DNA of 64,000 nucleotides from JACMNW01 sp963708425 (GCA_963708425.1 OY970206.1:3472001-3536000), one strand, 5' to 3'. Positions 36,378-45,574 are shown, counted from the first letter of the stretch. The notes: generated from the letters alone by a model not told the origin. Translations and numbers: made by a program.

Positions 36378-36521
36378 GAATGCCCCCTGGTTTTGGCAAA
36401 GTCTGCCTCTGCGGACGGCCAGCGCTTGCTTACCCCCGACTGTCCATGTCGGTTTCCCAAGGTTGGCGGCAATTTCTTCGTTCGCTTTTTCTGCACCAAT
36501 CTGCTGCATTGAACCGATATC

Positions 36522-37301
36522 ATGGTTCCGATTCTGCAATCATCGCTGCCCTTCGCCCCGTGGATGGACCCGCGCACGTCCCGGCTGCCGGGTGTTTTGC
36601 CGTTAGTCGATGAAGATTGGACGTGGGTTGATGACGCCTTCGCCGGGCAGATGGCCGAGCGGGATCGGTTGATTGCCACAAACGCAGATGCCGTGCACGC
36701 GCTGGAAGATCGTGGGCGGCCTGCGGCGGTTGAGCTTTATCACACGGTGCTGGAACGGCTTCGGCACCGCCAAGGCTACGAAGTATCCCCGCAATCTGTC
36801 CGCAGACCAGATGGCGTTGAGGTTAGGCTTGATCCAACGCAGCCACTATTGACGTTGGGGCGACTGGTCCAGGAGGATATCTGCCTGCTGGAGCATGACG
36901 AGGCCGAGCATGTGTTGACCGGGGCCATTCTGTGTTTTCCAGCGGGCTGGACGCTTGCCCAGAAGCTCGATCGCCCACTGACCCATATCCATACGCCAGT
37001 GGCCAGCTACGATGCCGATATTGCTCGTCGGGTGCAGCGGATGTTCGACGCGATTAGGCCGGAACAGCCGCTTTGGCGGGCAAATTCGCTGATTTATGAT
37101 GATCCGACTTTGCATCAGCCAAGGCTTGAAGGGGTGCAGAGGCCCGTTCCAGTTGACAAATCTTATGCCCGTTCGGAACGGCAGTGCTTTATAAGGTTGC
37201 CGAAGACCCGCGCTGTGGTGTTTGCCATTCATACCTATGTGGTGAGGATGACCGACCTTGGGCCAGATGTCGCGCAGGGTTTGCGTGATTTTCATCATTA
37301 A
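36522..37301 (+). CDS. DUF3445, heme-dependent oxidative N-demethylase-like protein
   Basis: This 259-aa protein of the DUF3445/HODM family opens with LPFAPWMDPRTSRLPGVLPL and contains LVQEDICLLEHDE and CFPAGWTLAQKLDRPLTHIHTPV, with the family's conserved His pair. Relatives use heme to oxidatively demethylate methylated amines such as dimethylamine. It is divergent from dddP with 144 bp between them, which suggests a link to marine methylated compounds; the substrate is unproved. Confidence 0.87.
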   Translation: MVPILQSSLPFAPWMDPRTSRLPGVLPLVDEDWTWVDDAFAGQMAERDRLIATNADAVHALEDRGRPAAVELYHTVLERLRHRQGYEVSPQSVRRPDGVEVRLDPTQPLLTLGRLVQEDICLLEHDEAEHVLTGAILCFPAGWTLAQKLDRPLTHIHTPVASYDADIARRVQRMFDAIRPEQPLWRANSLIYDDPTLHQPRLEGVQRPVPVDKSYARSERQCFIRLPKTRAVVFAIHTYVVRMTDLGPDVAQGLRDFHH

Positions 37302-37331
37302 GACGGGGTAATCGAAGCGCGCCCGCGTCAG

Positions 37332-38339
37332 TCAATCCCTGATGCGACCGCCGATCCGAACATTTTCGCCACGTCGCAATTCGGTGATTGAGGTTGCTAG
37401 GCCACCGGGCAGGGCTGCCAAGGTTTGCAGAGCGTGCTTTGTCTGTGCCGCGATCCGGCTGCTGGCAACCAAACCACCACTAAAGCCGAGCGCGTGATCA
37501 GTTGCATAAAGTGCCTCGCGCACTGCTTTCAACTCGGTCGAGGATGCGCGCTTCGGATGGTTTTGGGTCGCTTCAGTTGGCATTGGATGTTCTGTCCGCA
37601 CTTGCTGTGCCTTGCGCCAGAACAGACCACCGGCGACTTTTACCTTGGCGACGATGGCCAGCGAGGGTTCCGATGAAGCGACGGCTGCTTTTGACGCCGC
37701 TACAGCCTTATCCTGGGCCGCGTTGGCGCGCGACTTGGGTGATGCAGACGCGATAGCGCGCGAGATTATGTTGGGAGTGCGCGCGGTCAATTCCGATGAC
37801 AGGCGGTTCATCAAGCGGTCCATGTCACTTGGCTCCGCTACGGTAGCCATTATTACAGCTGGTTCGGCCCTGGGTTCGGATTGTGCTACAGGCGCTGCTG
37901 GGGCGGGGGGAGCGATGACAAGTTGGAATAGCCCGTCAACGACCCGGTCAATCAGATCCGGGGTCAGTGGCTGATCAAGGGTCTGCGTCAGGCGGGCGTC
38001 ACTTGGAAAGCGCTGTTGCAGCCGTTCGGTGACCGATTGACCCAGTATATCCAGATCCGGCTTTGGCAAAGTCGCCGTCGGGTTCGATGGCGATTGGCCA
38101 ACTGCAACAGTCAGGCAGGCGGCGTGTTCACCGGGCAGGTTTTCCGAAAAGCCAATGACGACGCGGGCAGCGCTGAAGTCGAGAAGGGCAATATCATCGC
38201 AATCCCAAGTCAAGACTAGGTCCGGGCAGCTCGGTTCCTCAAGTGCCTTGTGCAGATCGCCGACGACTTGGGCAAAGTTAAGTTGTGGCGCGACCCGATA
38301 TAGCAGCTGGGTCACCTCACTTGTTAAAATATCACTCAT
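37332..38339 (-). CDS. Protein of unknown function behind a CtrA-type box
   Basis: The 335-aa protein is cytoplasmic in appearance, with an N-terminal folded part (1-95), a middle helical domain (105-145), an Ala/Pro-rich linker (145-165) and a helical C-terminus. I do not recognise a family. The ATG at 38339 follows an AGGGGG site; a GTG two codons upstream is less likely. A TTAA-N7-TTAACC box lies 75 bp upstream. It is convergent with the N-demethylase-like gene. Confidence 0.78.
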   Translation of the reverse strand: MSDILTSEVTQLLYRVAPQLNFAQVVGDLHKALEEPSCPDLVLTWDCDDIALLDFSAARVVIGFSENLPGEHAACLTVAVGQSPSNPTATLPKPDLDILGQSVTERLQQRFPSDARLTQTLDQPLTPDLIDRVVDGLFQLVIAPPAPAAPVAQSEPRAEPAVIMATVAEPSDMDRLMNRLSSELTARTPNIISRAIASASPKSRANAAQDKAVAASKAAVASSEPSLAIVAKVKVAGGLFWRKAQQVRTEHPMPTEATQNHPKRASSTELKAVREALYATDHALGFSGGLVASSRIAAQTKHALQTLAALPGGLATSITELRRGENVRIGGRIRD

Positions 38340-38413
38340 TTCCACCCCCTAGCAGATTTGGTTCTAGGGATCGTGCCACAGCATTGTGCTGCTATTGCGC
38401 AGGGATTGTGGAG

Positions 38414-38430
38414 TTAACTTGAAATTAACC
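38414..38430. promoter_or_regulatory. CtrA-type binding box
   Basis: TTAA (38414-38417), 7 nt, then TTAACC (38425-38430) matches the full CtrA consensus TTAA-N7-TTAAC. It is in the promoter region of the unknown protein at 37332-38339. Confidence 0.55.
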
Positions 38431-38622
38431 AATCGTATTGCCGCCTTTCCGCCGATATTGATCGCAAAGCGGCGTCAATGGTGACCGTTTCATGGCTTTG
38501 CTGGCCGTATCTGCAGCGGGACCGGTTTGAAACGTGGCGGAGGGATGGCAGAGGCCATTTCGGGCGGCAGGTGAGTTTGCCCCTAGGTCAGTCGTTTGAT
38601 GGGGCAGGGCACTCTGGATGGC

Positions 38623-38655
38623 AAAAGGGCACCCGCATTGGGTGCCCTTTTTTTT
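38623..38655. terminator. Terminator downstream of glnA
   Basis: Stem AAAAGGGCACCC/GGGTGCCCTTTT with a 5-nt loop lies about 20 bp beyond the glnA stop; T runs occur on both strands (eight on plus, four on minus). The rest of the 334-bp gap 38340-38673 holds only the CtrA-type box and no gene. Confidence 0.8.
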
Positions 38656-38673
38656 ACGTGGCAACAGCCCCTA

Positions 38674-40083
38674 TCAGCAGGAATAGTACATCTGATATTC
38701 AATCGGATGCGGAGTGTGCTCGTAGGCGTAAACTTCTTCCCACTTCAGGGCCATGTAACCCTCCAGCTGGTCCTTTGTGAACACGTCACCAGCCAGCAGG
38801 AAGTCATGGTCCTTTTCCAACTCTTCCAATGCTTCGCGCAGGCTGCCGCACACGGTTGGGATTTCGGCCAACTCTTCGGGTGGCAGATCATACAGATCTT
38901 TATCTGACGCAGGGCCGGGATCGATCTTGTGCTTGATCCCGTCAAGGCCAGCCATCAGCAGCGCCGAATAGCACAGATAAGGGTTGGCAGCCGGATCGGG
39001 GAAGCGCGCCTCGACACGTTTCGCTTTTGGCGATTCCGTCCACGGAATACGAACGGCGCCAGACCGGTTGCGGGCCGAATACGCGCGCAGAACCGGGGCT
39101 TCAAAGCCGGGGATCAGGCGTTTGTAGCTGTTGGTGGATGGGTTGGTGATCGCGTTCAGCGCCTTGGCGTGCTTTAGGATACCACCAATGAAATACAGCG
39201 CCTCTTGGCTGAGATCGGCATATTTATCGCCGGAAAACAGCGGTTTGCCATCTTTCCAGATCGACATGTTGACGTGCATGCCCGAGCCATTGTCGCCCTT
39301 GATCGGCTTTGGCATGAAGGTCACGGTTTTGCCATAGGCGTGGGCCACGTTGTGGATCACGTACTTGTATTTCTGCATGTTGTCGGCCTGTTCGACCAGC
39401 CCGCCAAAGATCATGCCAAGTTCGTGCTGGGTGGAGCCGACTTCGTGGTGATGCTTGTCAACCTTGATGCCCATCCGCTTCATAGTGGACAGCATTTCGC
39501 CGCGCAGGTCTTGCGCGTCGTCAACCGGGTTGACTGGGAAATAACCGCCCTTGATGCCCGGACGGTGACCGGAGTTGCCACCTTCATACACCGTGTCGGT
39601 GTTCCAGGAGGCATCAACCGCATCGACCTGGAACGAAACCTTGTTCATCGACACCGAATAACGCACGTCGTCGAACAGGAAGAACTCAGCCTCTGGCCCG
39701 AAATAGGCGACGTCGCCGATACCGGTGGATTTCAGATAGGCTTCGCACTTGACTGCCGTGCCACGCGGATCGCGGCTGTAGGCCTCGCCAGTGTCAGGCT
39801 CGACCACGTTGCAATGCACGCACATGGTTTTTTCGGCATAGAACGGGTCGATGTAGACCGATGATGCATCCGGGATCAGCTTCATGTCGGATTGATCAAT
39901 CGACTTCCAGCCCGCAATGGACGATCCGTCGAACATGAAACCTTCTTCGAAGAAGTCTTCGTCAACCAGATCGGCCACCAGCGTCACATGCTGCAGTTTG
40001 CCGCGTGGGTCGGTGAAGCGGATGTCGACATATTCGACCTCCTCGTCCTTCATCAGTTTCAGAGCGTTCTTGACTGTGCTCAT
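38674..40083 (-). CDS. glnA: Glutamine synthetase type I
   Basis: GlnA (469 aa) makes glutamine from glutamate, ammonia and ATP as a dodecamer. VNPVDDAQDLRGEM, the KPIKGDNGSGMHVN ATP-site segment and NRSGAVRIP are intact. Tyr398 in KDLYDLPPEE is the adenylylation site, so activity is probably tuned by GlnE. It is transcribed after glnB with a 66-bp gap. Confidence 0.98.
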   Translation of the reverse strand: MSTVKNALKLMKDEEVEYVDIRFTDPRGKLQHVTLVADLVDEDFFEEGFMFDGSSIAGWKSIDQSDMKLIPDASSVYIDPFYAEKTMCVHCNVVEPDTGEAYSRDPRGTAVKCEAYLKSTGIGDVAYFGPEAEFFLFDDVRYSVSMNKVSFQVDAVDASWNTDTVYEGGNSGHRPGIKGGYFPVNPVDDAQDLRGEMLSTMKRMGIKVDKHHHEVGSTQHELGMIFGGLVEQADNMQKYKYVIHNVAHAYGKTVTFMPKPIKGDNGSGMHVNMSIWKDGKPLFSGDKYADLSQEALYFIGGILKHAKALNAITNPSTNSYKRLIPGFEAPVLRAYSARNRSGAVRIPWTESPKAKRVEARFPDPAANPYLCYSALLMAGLDGIKHKIDPGPASDKDLYDLPPEELAEIPTVCGSLREALEELEKDHDFLLAGDVFTKDQLEGYMALKWEEVYAYEHTPHPIEYQMYYSC

Positions 40084-40149
40084 CTCTGGTCACTTCCTTT
40101 TCATGAATGTCTAAATGGTTTGGCCCGGAAGAACCGAGCCGGTGTTTCG

Positions 40150-40488
40150 TTAAATCGCGTCGTCGCCGGTTTCGCCAGTGCGAATGCGAATGGCTTGTTC
40201 GACTGGATAGACAAAGATTTTGCCGTCGCCGATTTTGTCAGTCCGTGCTGCGGCGATAATCGCTTCGATCGCGGCATCGACCATGTCATCGGCAAGCACG
40301 ACCTCGATCTTCACCTTGGGCAGGAAATCGACCACGTATTCCGCGCCGCGATACAGTTCGGTATGGCCCTTTTGGCGGCCAAAGCCTTTGACCTCGGTCA
40401 CTGAAAGGCCCTGGATGCCCGCTTCTTGCAGCGCCTCCTTGACCTCATCAAGCTTGAACGGCTTGATGATTGCCTCGATCTTCTTCAT
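40150..40488 (-). CDS. glnB: Nitrogen regulatory protein P-II
   Basis: This 112-aa PII trimer subunit reports nitrogen and 2-oxoglutarate status to GlnE/NtrB. The T-loop carries Tyr51, the uridylylation site, in ELYRGAEYVVDF. The C-terminal DGKIFVYPVEQAIRIRTGE is standard. It forms a glnB-glnA operon and is divergent from nnrD. Confidence 0.97.
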   Translation of the reverse strand: MKKIEAIIKPFKLDEVKEALQEAGIQGLSVTEVKGFGRQKGHTELYRGAEYVVDFLPKVKIEVVLADDMVDAAIEAIIAAARTDKIGDGKIFVYPVEQAIRIRTGETGDDAI

Positions 40489-40657
40489 GGGCCACGCTCC
40501 CCCGGGGTTTCTTGCACAGTCGTCTGATCATTTCTGTTAGTCAGGAACAATCGACATAGGTTTTGCTGACGCAATGTATCATCCGATTCTGGGGGGTGCG
40601 ATTAAATATTAGGCAGATCGCACCGAATATGTGCGGTTTATGAACAAGGGCCAGACC

Positions 40658-42250
40658 ATGACCGAACTTCTGACCGCCGCCCAGATGCGCGCCATCGAAG
40701 CCGCCGCGATCGCATCGGGCGAAGTGACCGGGCTGGAGCTGATGGAACGCGCCGGGCGCGGCGTGGTCGAGGCCATATTCGAGGAATGGCCAGAGCTGGC
40801 AAAGACCTCGCACCGCGCGGTCGTGCTGTGCGGGCCGGGCAACAACGGCGGCGACGGGTTTGTGGTCGCGCGGCTGCTGAAGGACTGGGGATGGGAGGTG
40901 GAGGTGTTTCTGTATGGGACGCCGGAGGGGATGCCAGCGGATGCGCGGGTGAATTACGAGCGGTGGGTGGAGTTGGGGGAGGTGGGGGCACTAAAAGAAG
41001 GCTCCGATGAAACAGCGCCGGGTTGGGAAGTTGGCCTCGAAATTGCGGACTTAGTTATCGATGCCTTGTTCGGAATCGGTATCTCAAGGCCACTCCCTAA
41101 GCTTCCGCCAGTGCGTCGGTTCATGGCCCGTGCCTTCGGCAACAACTATCTTGGCACCATTGATGACTGGCTCCCCGCTGTTGTCTCCATCGATATCCCG
41201 TCAGGTGTGTGTGCCAACTCTGGGAAGCATCTGCGCACGATGCCAGTTGTTCGCAATCGAGATTGCTTTGCAAACCTTACAGTCACTTTCCATAGTCCAA
41301 AATTTGGTCACTGCATTGGCGAAGGTCCGTCTGCTTGCGGAAAGCTTGTTGTGAAGGACATTGGATTGAGTTGGCCCGTCGAGAGTTGGGTAACGTTGAT
41401 CTCTTCGCCAGAGAACACAGCAAAAATAGCCGGGCACAAATACTCCCACGGCCACGCCCTTATTCTTTCCGGCCCTCCAGGTCATGGCGGCGCTGCCCGC
41501 CTTGCTGCCCGTGGCGCGTTGCGCATCGGGGCGGGACTTGTGACGGTGGCCTGCCCGCCTGAGGCCATGCCGGAAAACGCGGCGCGGTTGGATGCGGTGA
41601 TGTTGCGGGTTGTGGCAGATGGGGCAGGGCTGGGCGAGGTGCTGGCCGACAAGCGGATCAACGCGCTGTGCCTTGGGCCAGGGTTGGGGTTGGATGCGCA
41701 GGCGGTGGGGTTTGTGGCCGCGGCGCTAGACGGGCGGGGCACGACCCGACCAACCGTCCTCGACGCCGATGCGCTGACCATCCTGTCGCAAAACGCCGAC
41801 CTGTTCACAGCCCTGCATCCCAACTGCATTCTCACCCCCCACGCCGGGGAATTTGCCCGCATGTTCCCCGATATCGCGGCCAAACTGGATGCCCCAGCCA
41901 CCAAAGGCCCCGCCTATTCCAAAGTCGATGCCACGCGAGATGCTGCAAAGCGCGCGGGCTGTGTCGTTCTGTTCAAAGGCCCCGATACCGCGATTGCCGA
42001 CCCGTCAGGTCGCTGTTCCATCAACTCCGCACATTACGACCGGGCGGCACCATGGCTCGCCACCGCAGGATCAGGTGATGTGCTGGCGGGCTTCATCACC
42101 GGTTTACTGGCGCGCGGTTTTGCCCCCATGCAGGCCGCTGAAACCGCCGCTTGGCTGCATGTCGAATGCGCGCGTAGTTTCGGGCCGGGGTTGATTGCGG
42201 AAGACTTGCCAGAGGAGCTGCCAAAGGTGTTCCGCGCCTTAGGGCTTTAG
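40658..42250 (+). CDS. nnrD: Bifunctional NAD(P)HX epimerase/dehydratase
   Basis: This 530-aa repair enzyme restores hydrated NADH/NADPH. The N-terminal NnrE (YjeF_N) epimerase domain spans about 1-215 with CGPGNNGGDGFVVARLL; the C-terminal NnrD ADP-dependent dehydratase follows, with LTPHAGEFARMFP and ATAGSGDVLAGFI. The ATG at 40658 follows an AAGGG site and gives the standard MTELLTAAQMRAIE start. The middle third is much less GC-rich than the ends while remaining in frame. Confidence 0.94.
   Translation: MTELLTAAQMRAIEAAAIASGEVTGLELMERAGRGVVEAIFEEWPELAKTSHRAVVLCGPGNNGGDGFVVARLLKDWGWEVEVFLYGTPEGMPADARVNYERWVELGEVGALKEGSDETAPGWEVGLEIADLVIDALFGIGISRPLPKLPPVRRFMARAFGNNYLGTIDDWLPAVVSIDIPSGVCANSGKHLRTMPVVRNRDCFANLTVTFHSPKFGHCIGEGPSACGKLVVKDIGLSWPVESWVTLISSPENTAKIAGHKYSHGHALILSGPPGHGGAARLAARGALRIGAGLVTVACPPEAMPENAARLDAVMLRVVADGAGLGEVLADKRINALCLGPGLGLDAQAVGFVAAALDGRGTTRPTVLDADALTILSQNADLFTALHPNCILTPHAGEFARMFPDIAAKLDAPATKGPAYSKVDATRDAAKRAGCVVLFKGPDTAIADPSGRCSINSAHYDRAAPWLATAGSGDVLAGFITGLLARGFAPMQAAETAAWLHVECARSFGPGLIAEDLPEELPKVFRALGL
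40985..41520 (+). other. Lower-GC segment inside nnrD
   Basis: From about codon 110 to 287 the gene uses many A/T-ending codons (for example tta, gtt, cca, aag runs), whereas both flanks are extremely GC-rich. The protein remains typical of the family across the segment. Boundaries are judged by eye. This is what replacement by a divergent allele would look like. Confidence 0.6.
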
Positions 42251-42326
42251 ACGCGGCGTTGCAACTGCCAGTATGCTTCTGAACAATTTTTCAAAGCTGG
42301 TTTGCCGTGCGCTTGTGCTGGTTCGG

Positions 42327-42806
42327 TCAGGCCGTGACTTTTTCCTGTATGCACGCCATCTCTAGCCCACCTGCATAGATCACCACGTCGTGGTCGAACC
42401 CCAGCACGAACACCCGTGCCTCGGCCACGGTTTCAACCTTGATCAGATTTCCATCGGCCAGCCGACCAGCGGCGACCAAAGCCTGCGGCGCGCCATAAAG
42501 CGCCTGCGCCCGCCAATCGCGGATCAGGATCATCTGATGCTGCGGCACTACCGTTTCTTCACACGGGCGGTCATGGCCAAGCGTTCCGGCCCCGATCCGT
42601 ACCATCGGCGCGTCATGCTCTACACGTACCGAAACCGTCGCCAGTTTTCGGGCACCTGCACGGGTCAGGATGCGGTCGCCGGGGATCAGATATTCAACTG
42701 GCAATTCGCCATCCATCGTCATCACGCGGGTGCCTGCCACCAACCCACCAGCCATTTGCGGGGTCGGGCCGGACTGTGACAGCTGCTGATGAATGGACGT
42801 GGACAT
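42327..42806 (-). CDS. Hint-domain protein
   Basis: The 159-aa protein is almost entirely a Hint_2 (hedgehog/intein-type) domain: GGLVAGTRVMTMDGELPVEYLIPGDRILT is the N-terminal block and VVPQHQMILI the His-containing block. The nucleophilic Cys or Ser expected near the VAGT position is absent (Val), so self-splicing looks unlikely. No signal peptide is seen. The start at 42806 follows AGGGAA. The function is unknown; such proteins are frequent in Rhodobacteraceae. Confidence 0.83.
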   Translation of the reverse strand: MSTSIHQQLSQSGPTPQMAGGLVAGTRVMTMDGELPVEYLIPGDRILTRAGARKLATVSVRVEHDAPMVRIGAGTLGHDRPCEETVVPQHQMILIRDWRAQALYGAPQALVAAGRLADGNLIKVETVAEARVFVLGFDHDVVIYAGGLEMACIQEKVTA

Positions 42807-42990
42807 CTTAATTCCCTGTGCTTTCGATGCCCTAAACATGCGCTTCGGATTACGGCAGCATTGCGGAAGCGCTGCGATATTTTGCGGGCGATTTTTCCTC
42901 TCGCTTCCCAGCCGCAAGCTTGTTAGAAGGACGCGGATTTTCATGACGCGGAACCCCGCCGAAAGGCAGGTTTCGCGTTTTGTTAATCAT

Positions 42991-43075
42991 GCGGGTGTGG
43001 CGAAATTGGCAGACGCACCAGATTTAGGTTCTGGCGCCGCGAGGCGTGGGGGTTCAAGTCCCTCCACCCGCACCA
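42991..43075 (+). tRNA. tRNA-Leu (anticodon TAG)
   Basis: Acceptor arms GCGGGTG/CACCCGC close an 85-nt cloverleaf with discriminator A and encoded CCA. The anticodon stem CCAGA/TCTGG encloses TTTAGGT, giving TAG, which reads CUN leucine codons. A long variable arm and GGTTCAAGTCC in the T arm fit leucine. The trigger factor start lies 22 bp downstream. Confidence 0.97.
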
Positions 43076-43096
43076 GATAACATAGAGGACGACGAG

Positions 43097-44431
43097 ATGC
43101 AGGTTACTGAGACCCTGAATGAAGGCCTGAAGCGCGCTTACACGATCACTCTGACAGCGGCTGAACTGGATGCCAAAGTCATGGAAAAGCTGGTCGAAGC
43201 GCAGCCAGAGATCGAAATGAAGGGCTTCCGTAAAGGCAAAGTCCCGATGGCCATGCTGCGCAAGCAACATGCCCCCCGCCTGATGGGCGACGCGATGCAA
43301 GATGCCATCGATGGTGCGATGAAAGACCATTTCGAAAAAACCGGCCACCGCCCGGCGTTGCAGCCCGATGTCAAAATGACCGGTGGCGATGCGTGGAAAG
43401 AAGGCCAGGACGTTGTAGTCGAAATGACCTACGAAGCCCTACCGCCAATCCCGGATTTCGACAGCAGTAAGATCAAACTCGATCGCTTGTCGGTGAAAGC
43501 CGAAGCAGCTGCGGTTGACGAGGCGCTGAAAAACCTTGCTGAAAGCTCGCAATCCTTTGAGGATCGCAAGAAGGGTACCAAGGCCAAAGACGGCGATCAG
43601 ATCGTGATCGACTTCAAAGGTTCCGTAGAAGGCGAGCTGTTTGACGGCGGCACTTCCGAGGATTACCCGCTGGTTCTGGGCTCCAATTCCTTCATTCCGG
43701 GGTTCGAAGCCCAGTTGGTCGGCGCGAAAGCCGGTGATGAAGTGTCTGTCAAAGTCGATTTTCCGGCAGAGTACGGCGCGAAAAATCTGGCCGGTAAGGC
43801 GGCTGTTTTCGCCTGCACCGTGAAGGCTGTCAAAGGCCCGGTTGCGGCAGAGATTGATGATGAACTTGCCAAGAAATATGGGGCCGAAGATCTGGCTGCG
43901 CTGAAAGGCCAAATCGCCGAGCGGCTAGAGGCCGAATACAAAGGTGCAGCCCGTGCCGTGATGAAACGGTCCCTGCTGGATCAACTCGATGCGATGGTAA
44001 AGTTCGATCTGCCCGCGTCGCTGGTCGATGCAGAGGCGGCGCAGATCGCGCATCAGCTGTGGCACGAAGAAAACCCCGATGTGCATGACCACAACCACGG
44101 CTCGGTTGAGACAACAGAAGAGCACAAGACGCTGGCTATTCGCCGCGTTCGTCTTGGCCTGCTGTTGGCCGAAATTGGCCGCAAAGCAGAGGTTACGGTG
44201 ACTGACGCCGAAATGACCCAAGCCGTGCTGGCACAAGCCCGCCAGTATCCGGGACAGGAACGTGCCTACTTTGAATTCGTTCAGAAAAACCCGCAGATGC
44301 AGCAGCAACTGCGCGCACCAATCTTTGAAGACAAGGTTGTCGATTTCATCGTGGCAGGTGCCAAGGTGACCGACAAGGAAGTCAGCAAGGAAAAGCTGCA
44401 AACGGCGATTGAAGCTTTGGACGAGATGTAA
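43097..44431 (+). CDS. tig: Trigger factor
   Basis: This ribosome-associated chaperone and peptidyl-prolyl isomerase has 444 aa. The ribosome-docking loop GFRKGKVP is at 43-50, the FKBP-type isomerase domain spans about 150-235, and the helical chaperone region follows. The ATG at 43097 is right after the tRNA; an upstream frame would read through the tRNA and is rejected. The ribosome site GAGGACGACG is near. Confidence 0.96.
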   Translation: MQVTETLNEGLKRAYTITLTAAELDAKVMEKLVEAQPEIEMKGFRKGKVPMAMLRKQHAPRLMGDAMQDAIDGAMKDHFEKTGHRPALQPDVKMTGGDAWKEGQDVVVEMTYEALPPIPDFDSSKIKLDRLSVKAEAAAVDEALKNLAESSQSFEDRKKGTKAKDGDQIVIDFKGSVEGELFDGGTSEDYPLVLGSNSFIPGFEAQLVGAKAGDEVSVKVDFPAEYGAKNLAGKAAVFACTVKAVKGPVAAEIDDELAKKYGAEDLAALKGQIAERLEAEYKGAARAVMKRSLLDQLDAMVKFDLPASLVDAEAAQIAHQLWHEENPDVHDHNHGSVETTEEHKTLAIRRVRLGLLLAEIGRKAEVTVTDAEMTQAVLAQARQYPGQERAYFEFVQKNPQMQQQLRAPIFEDKVVDFIVAGAKVTDKEVSKEKLQTAIEALDEM

Positions 44432-44455
44432 GCCTTACATACAGGAAAATTTTGG

Positions 44456-44484
44456 AGGCCGCGCCGCAGGGTGCGGCCTTTTGC
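44456..44484 (+). terminator. Terminator of tig
   Basis: Stem AGGCCGC/GCGGCCT with a 10-nt loop is followed by TTTTGCTTT. It lies 25 bp after the tig stop. Confidence 0.8.
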
Positions 44485-44617
44485 TTTGGGCGGATAGTTT
44501 AAGTTGAGGTCGTCGTCGTTTGGCCAAATGCCTTGCCGACAAGGAGGCCACTGCTGTTCAAAATTGAGTACACGATACAGCTAACCAACGATAGGTTCCC
44601 AGTCGTTGGCGCGCTGC

Positions 44618-45574
44618 TTAAGCCGGTGCATTCTCCGGTCGCTCAAGCCGTTCCTGCCAGATCACGAAAAGCCCGGCGCCTACAATAATCGCGATGCCGA
44701 TCCAGCCGGTGCTGTCCGGCCAATCGGACCAGAATATCCAGCCATAAAGCACGCCCCAGATAAGGGCGGTGTATTCAAACGGGGCGACGACATTGGATTG
44801 GGAAATTCTGTAGGCTTGGGTCAGCAGGGTCAGACCTGCGGCGGCGATGACCCCACAGGCCATCATCAAGAACGTGTCAAAGCCCGAGGGCATGGCCCAG
44901 CCGCGTGTCATGAAGGCGATGCTTTTGTGACCGGCCCCTGCAAACTCGCCGGTGCCAAAAATGGCCGACAGGACCAATGCGCAGAACAGGAAGACGGCGT
45001 TGCCCCAGAATGCCAGGGCAGGGGCCGTTTCAGCGCTGCCCAACCTGCGGGCCGCGACCATCGACAGACCGTAGGTCAGCCCCGAAATGACCGCCAGCGG
45101 GGCGGCCCAATCAAACAACTCGCTTCCCGGCCTGACGATTATCACGACGCCTGCAAAGCCTGCGGCAACCGCCAGCCAACGGAGCAGGCCGACATTTTCC
45201 TTCAAGATGAGGACGGACAGAAGGGTGATGAACAGCGGGGCGGCAAAGTACAGCGCCACGGTGGTCGCCAACGGCAGGGCCGCAAGCGCCAGATAGTACG
45301 ACGTGTAAGCCACAAACATCACAAAGCCGCGCCCGATCATCCGGCGCAGGCCGGGTGTGACCAAAGTAGCCAAGCCGCCATTCAGCATGACCAAAACCAG
45401 CAAGAACGGCATCGCCGTCAGGCTACGCAGAACCATGGCTTGATGCAGGGGATAGGCCCCACTGAGCAGCTTTAAAATCAGGTCTTGTACCGCGAAAACG
45501 GCGATCCCTGCGATCAGATACAGGATGCCGGCGGTGTTTCGTGACAACGGGAATGAGGACGCAGCGATGGTCAT
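44618..45574 (-). CDS. EamA-family (DMT) permease
   Basis: The 318-aa protein has about ten helices in two EamA repeats (about 15-150 and 165-305). AYTSYYLALAALPLATTVALYFAAPLFITLLS is the conserved end of repeat 1, and FEYTALIWGVLYGWIFWSDWP that of repeat 2. Export of a small metabolite is likely; the substrate is unknown. It is a single gene, convergent with tig. Confidence 0.88.
   Translation of the reverse strand: MTIAASSFPLSRNTAGILYLIAGIAVFAVQDLILKLLSGAYPLHQAMVLRSLTAMPFLLVLVMLNGGLATLVTPGLRRMIGRGFVMFVAYTSYYLALAALPLATTVALYFAAPLFITLLSVLILKENVGLLRWLAVAAGFAGVVIIVRPGSELFDWAAPLAVISGLTYGLSMVAARRLGSAETAPALAFWGNAVFLFCALVLSAIFGTGEFAGAGHKSIAFMTRGWAMPSGFDTFLMMACGVIAAAGLTLLTQAYRISQSNVVAPFEYTALIWGVLYGWIFWSDWPDSTGWIGIAIIVGAGLFVIWQERLERPENAPA

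Noticed and set aside
38478..38780. 100-codon plus-strand frame upstream of and into the glnA end
   Set aside because: It runs through a terminator hairpin and antisense to glnA, with no ribosome site or motif.
42991..43075. tRNA-Leu as an integration site for an island
   Set aside because: No integrase, no duplicated tRNA end and housekeeping genes on both sides.
43046..43096. Upstream extension of trigger factor into the tRNA
   Set aside because: It would translate the tRNA-Leu gene; the conserved start is at 43097.
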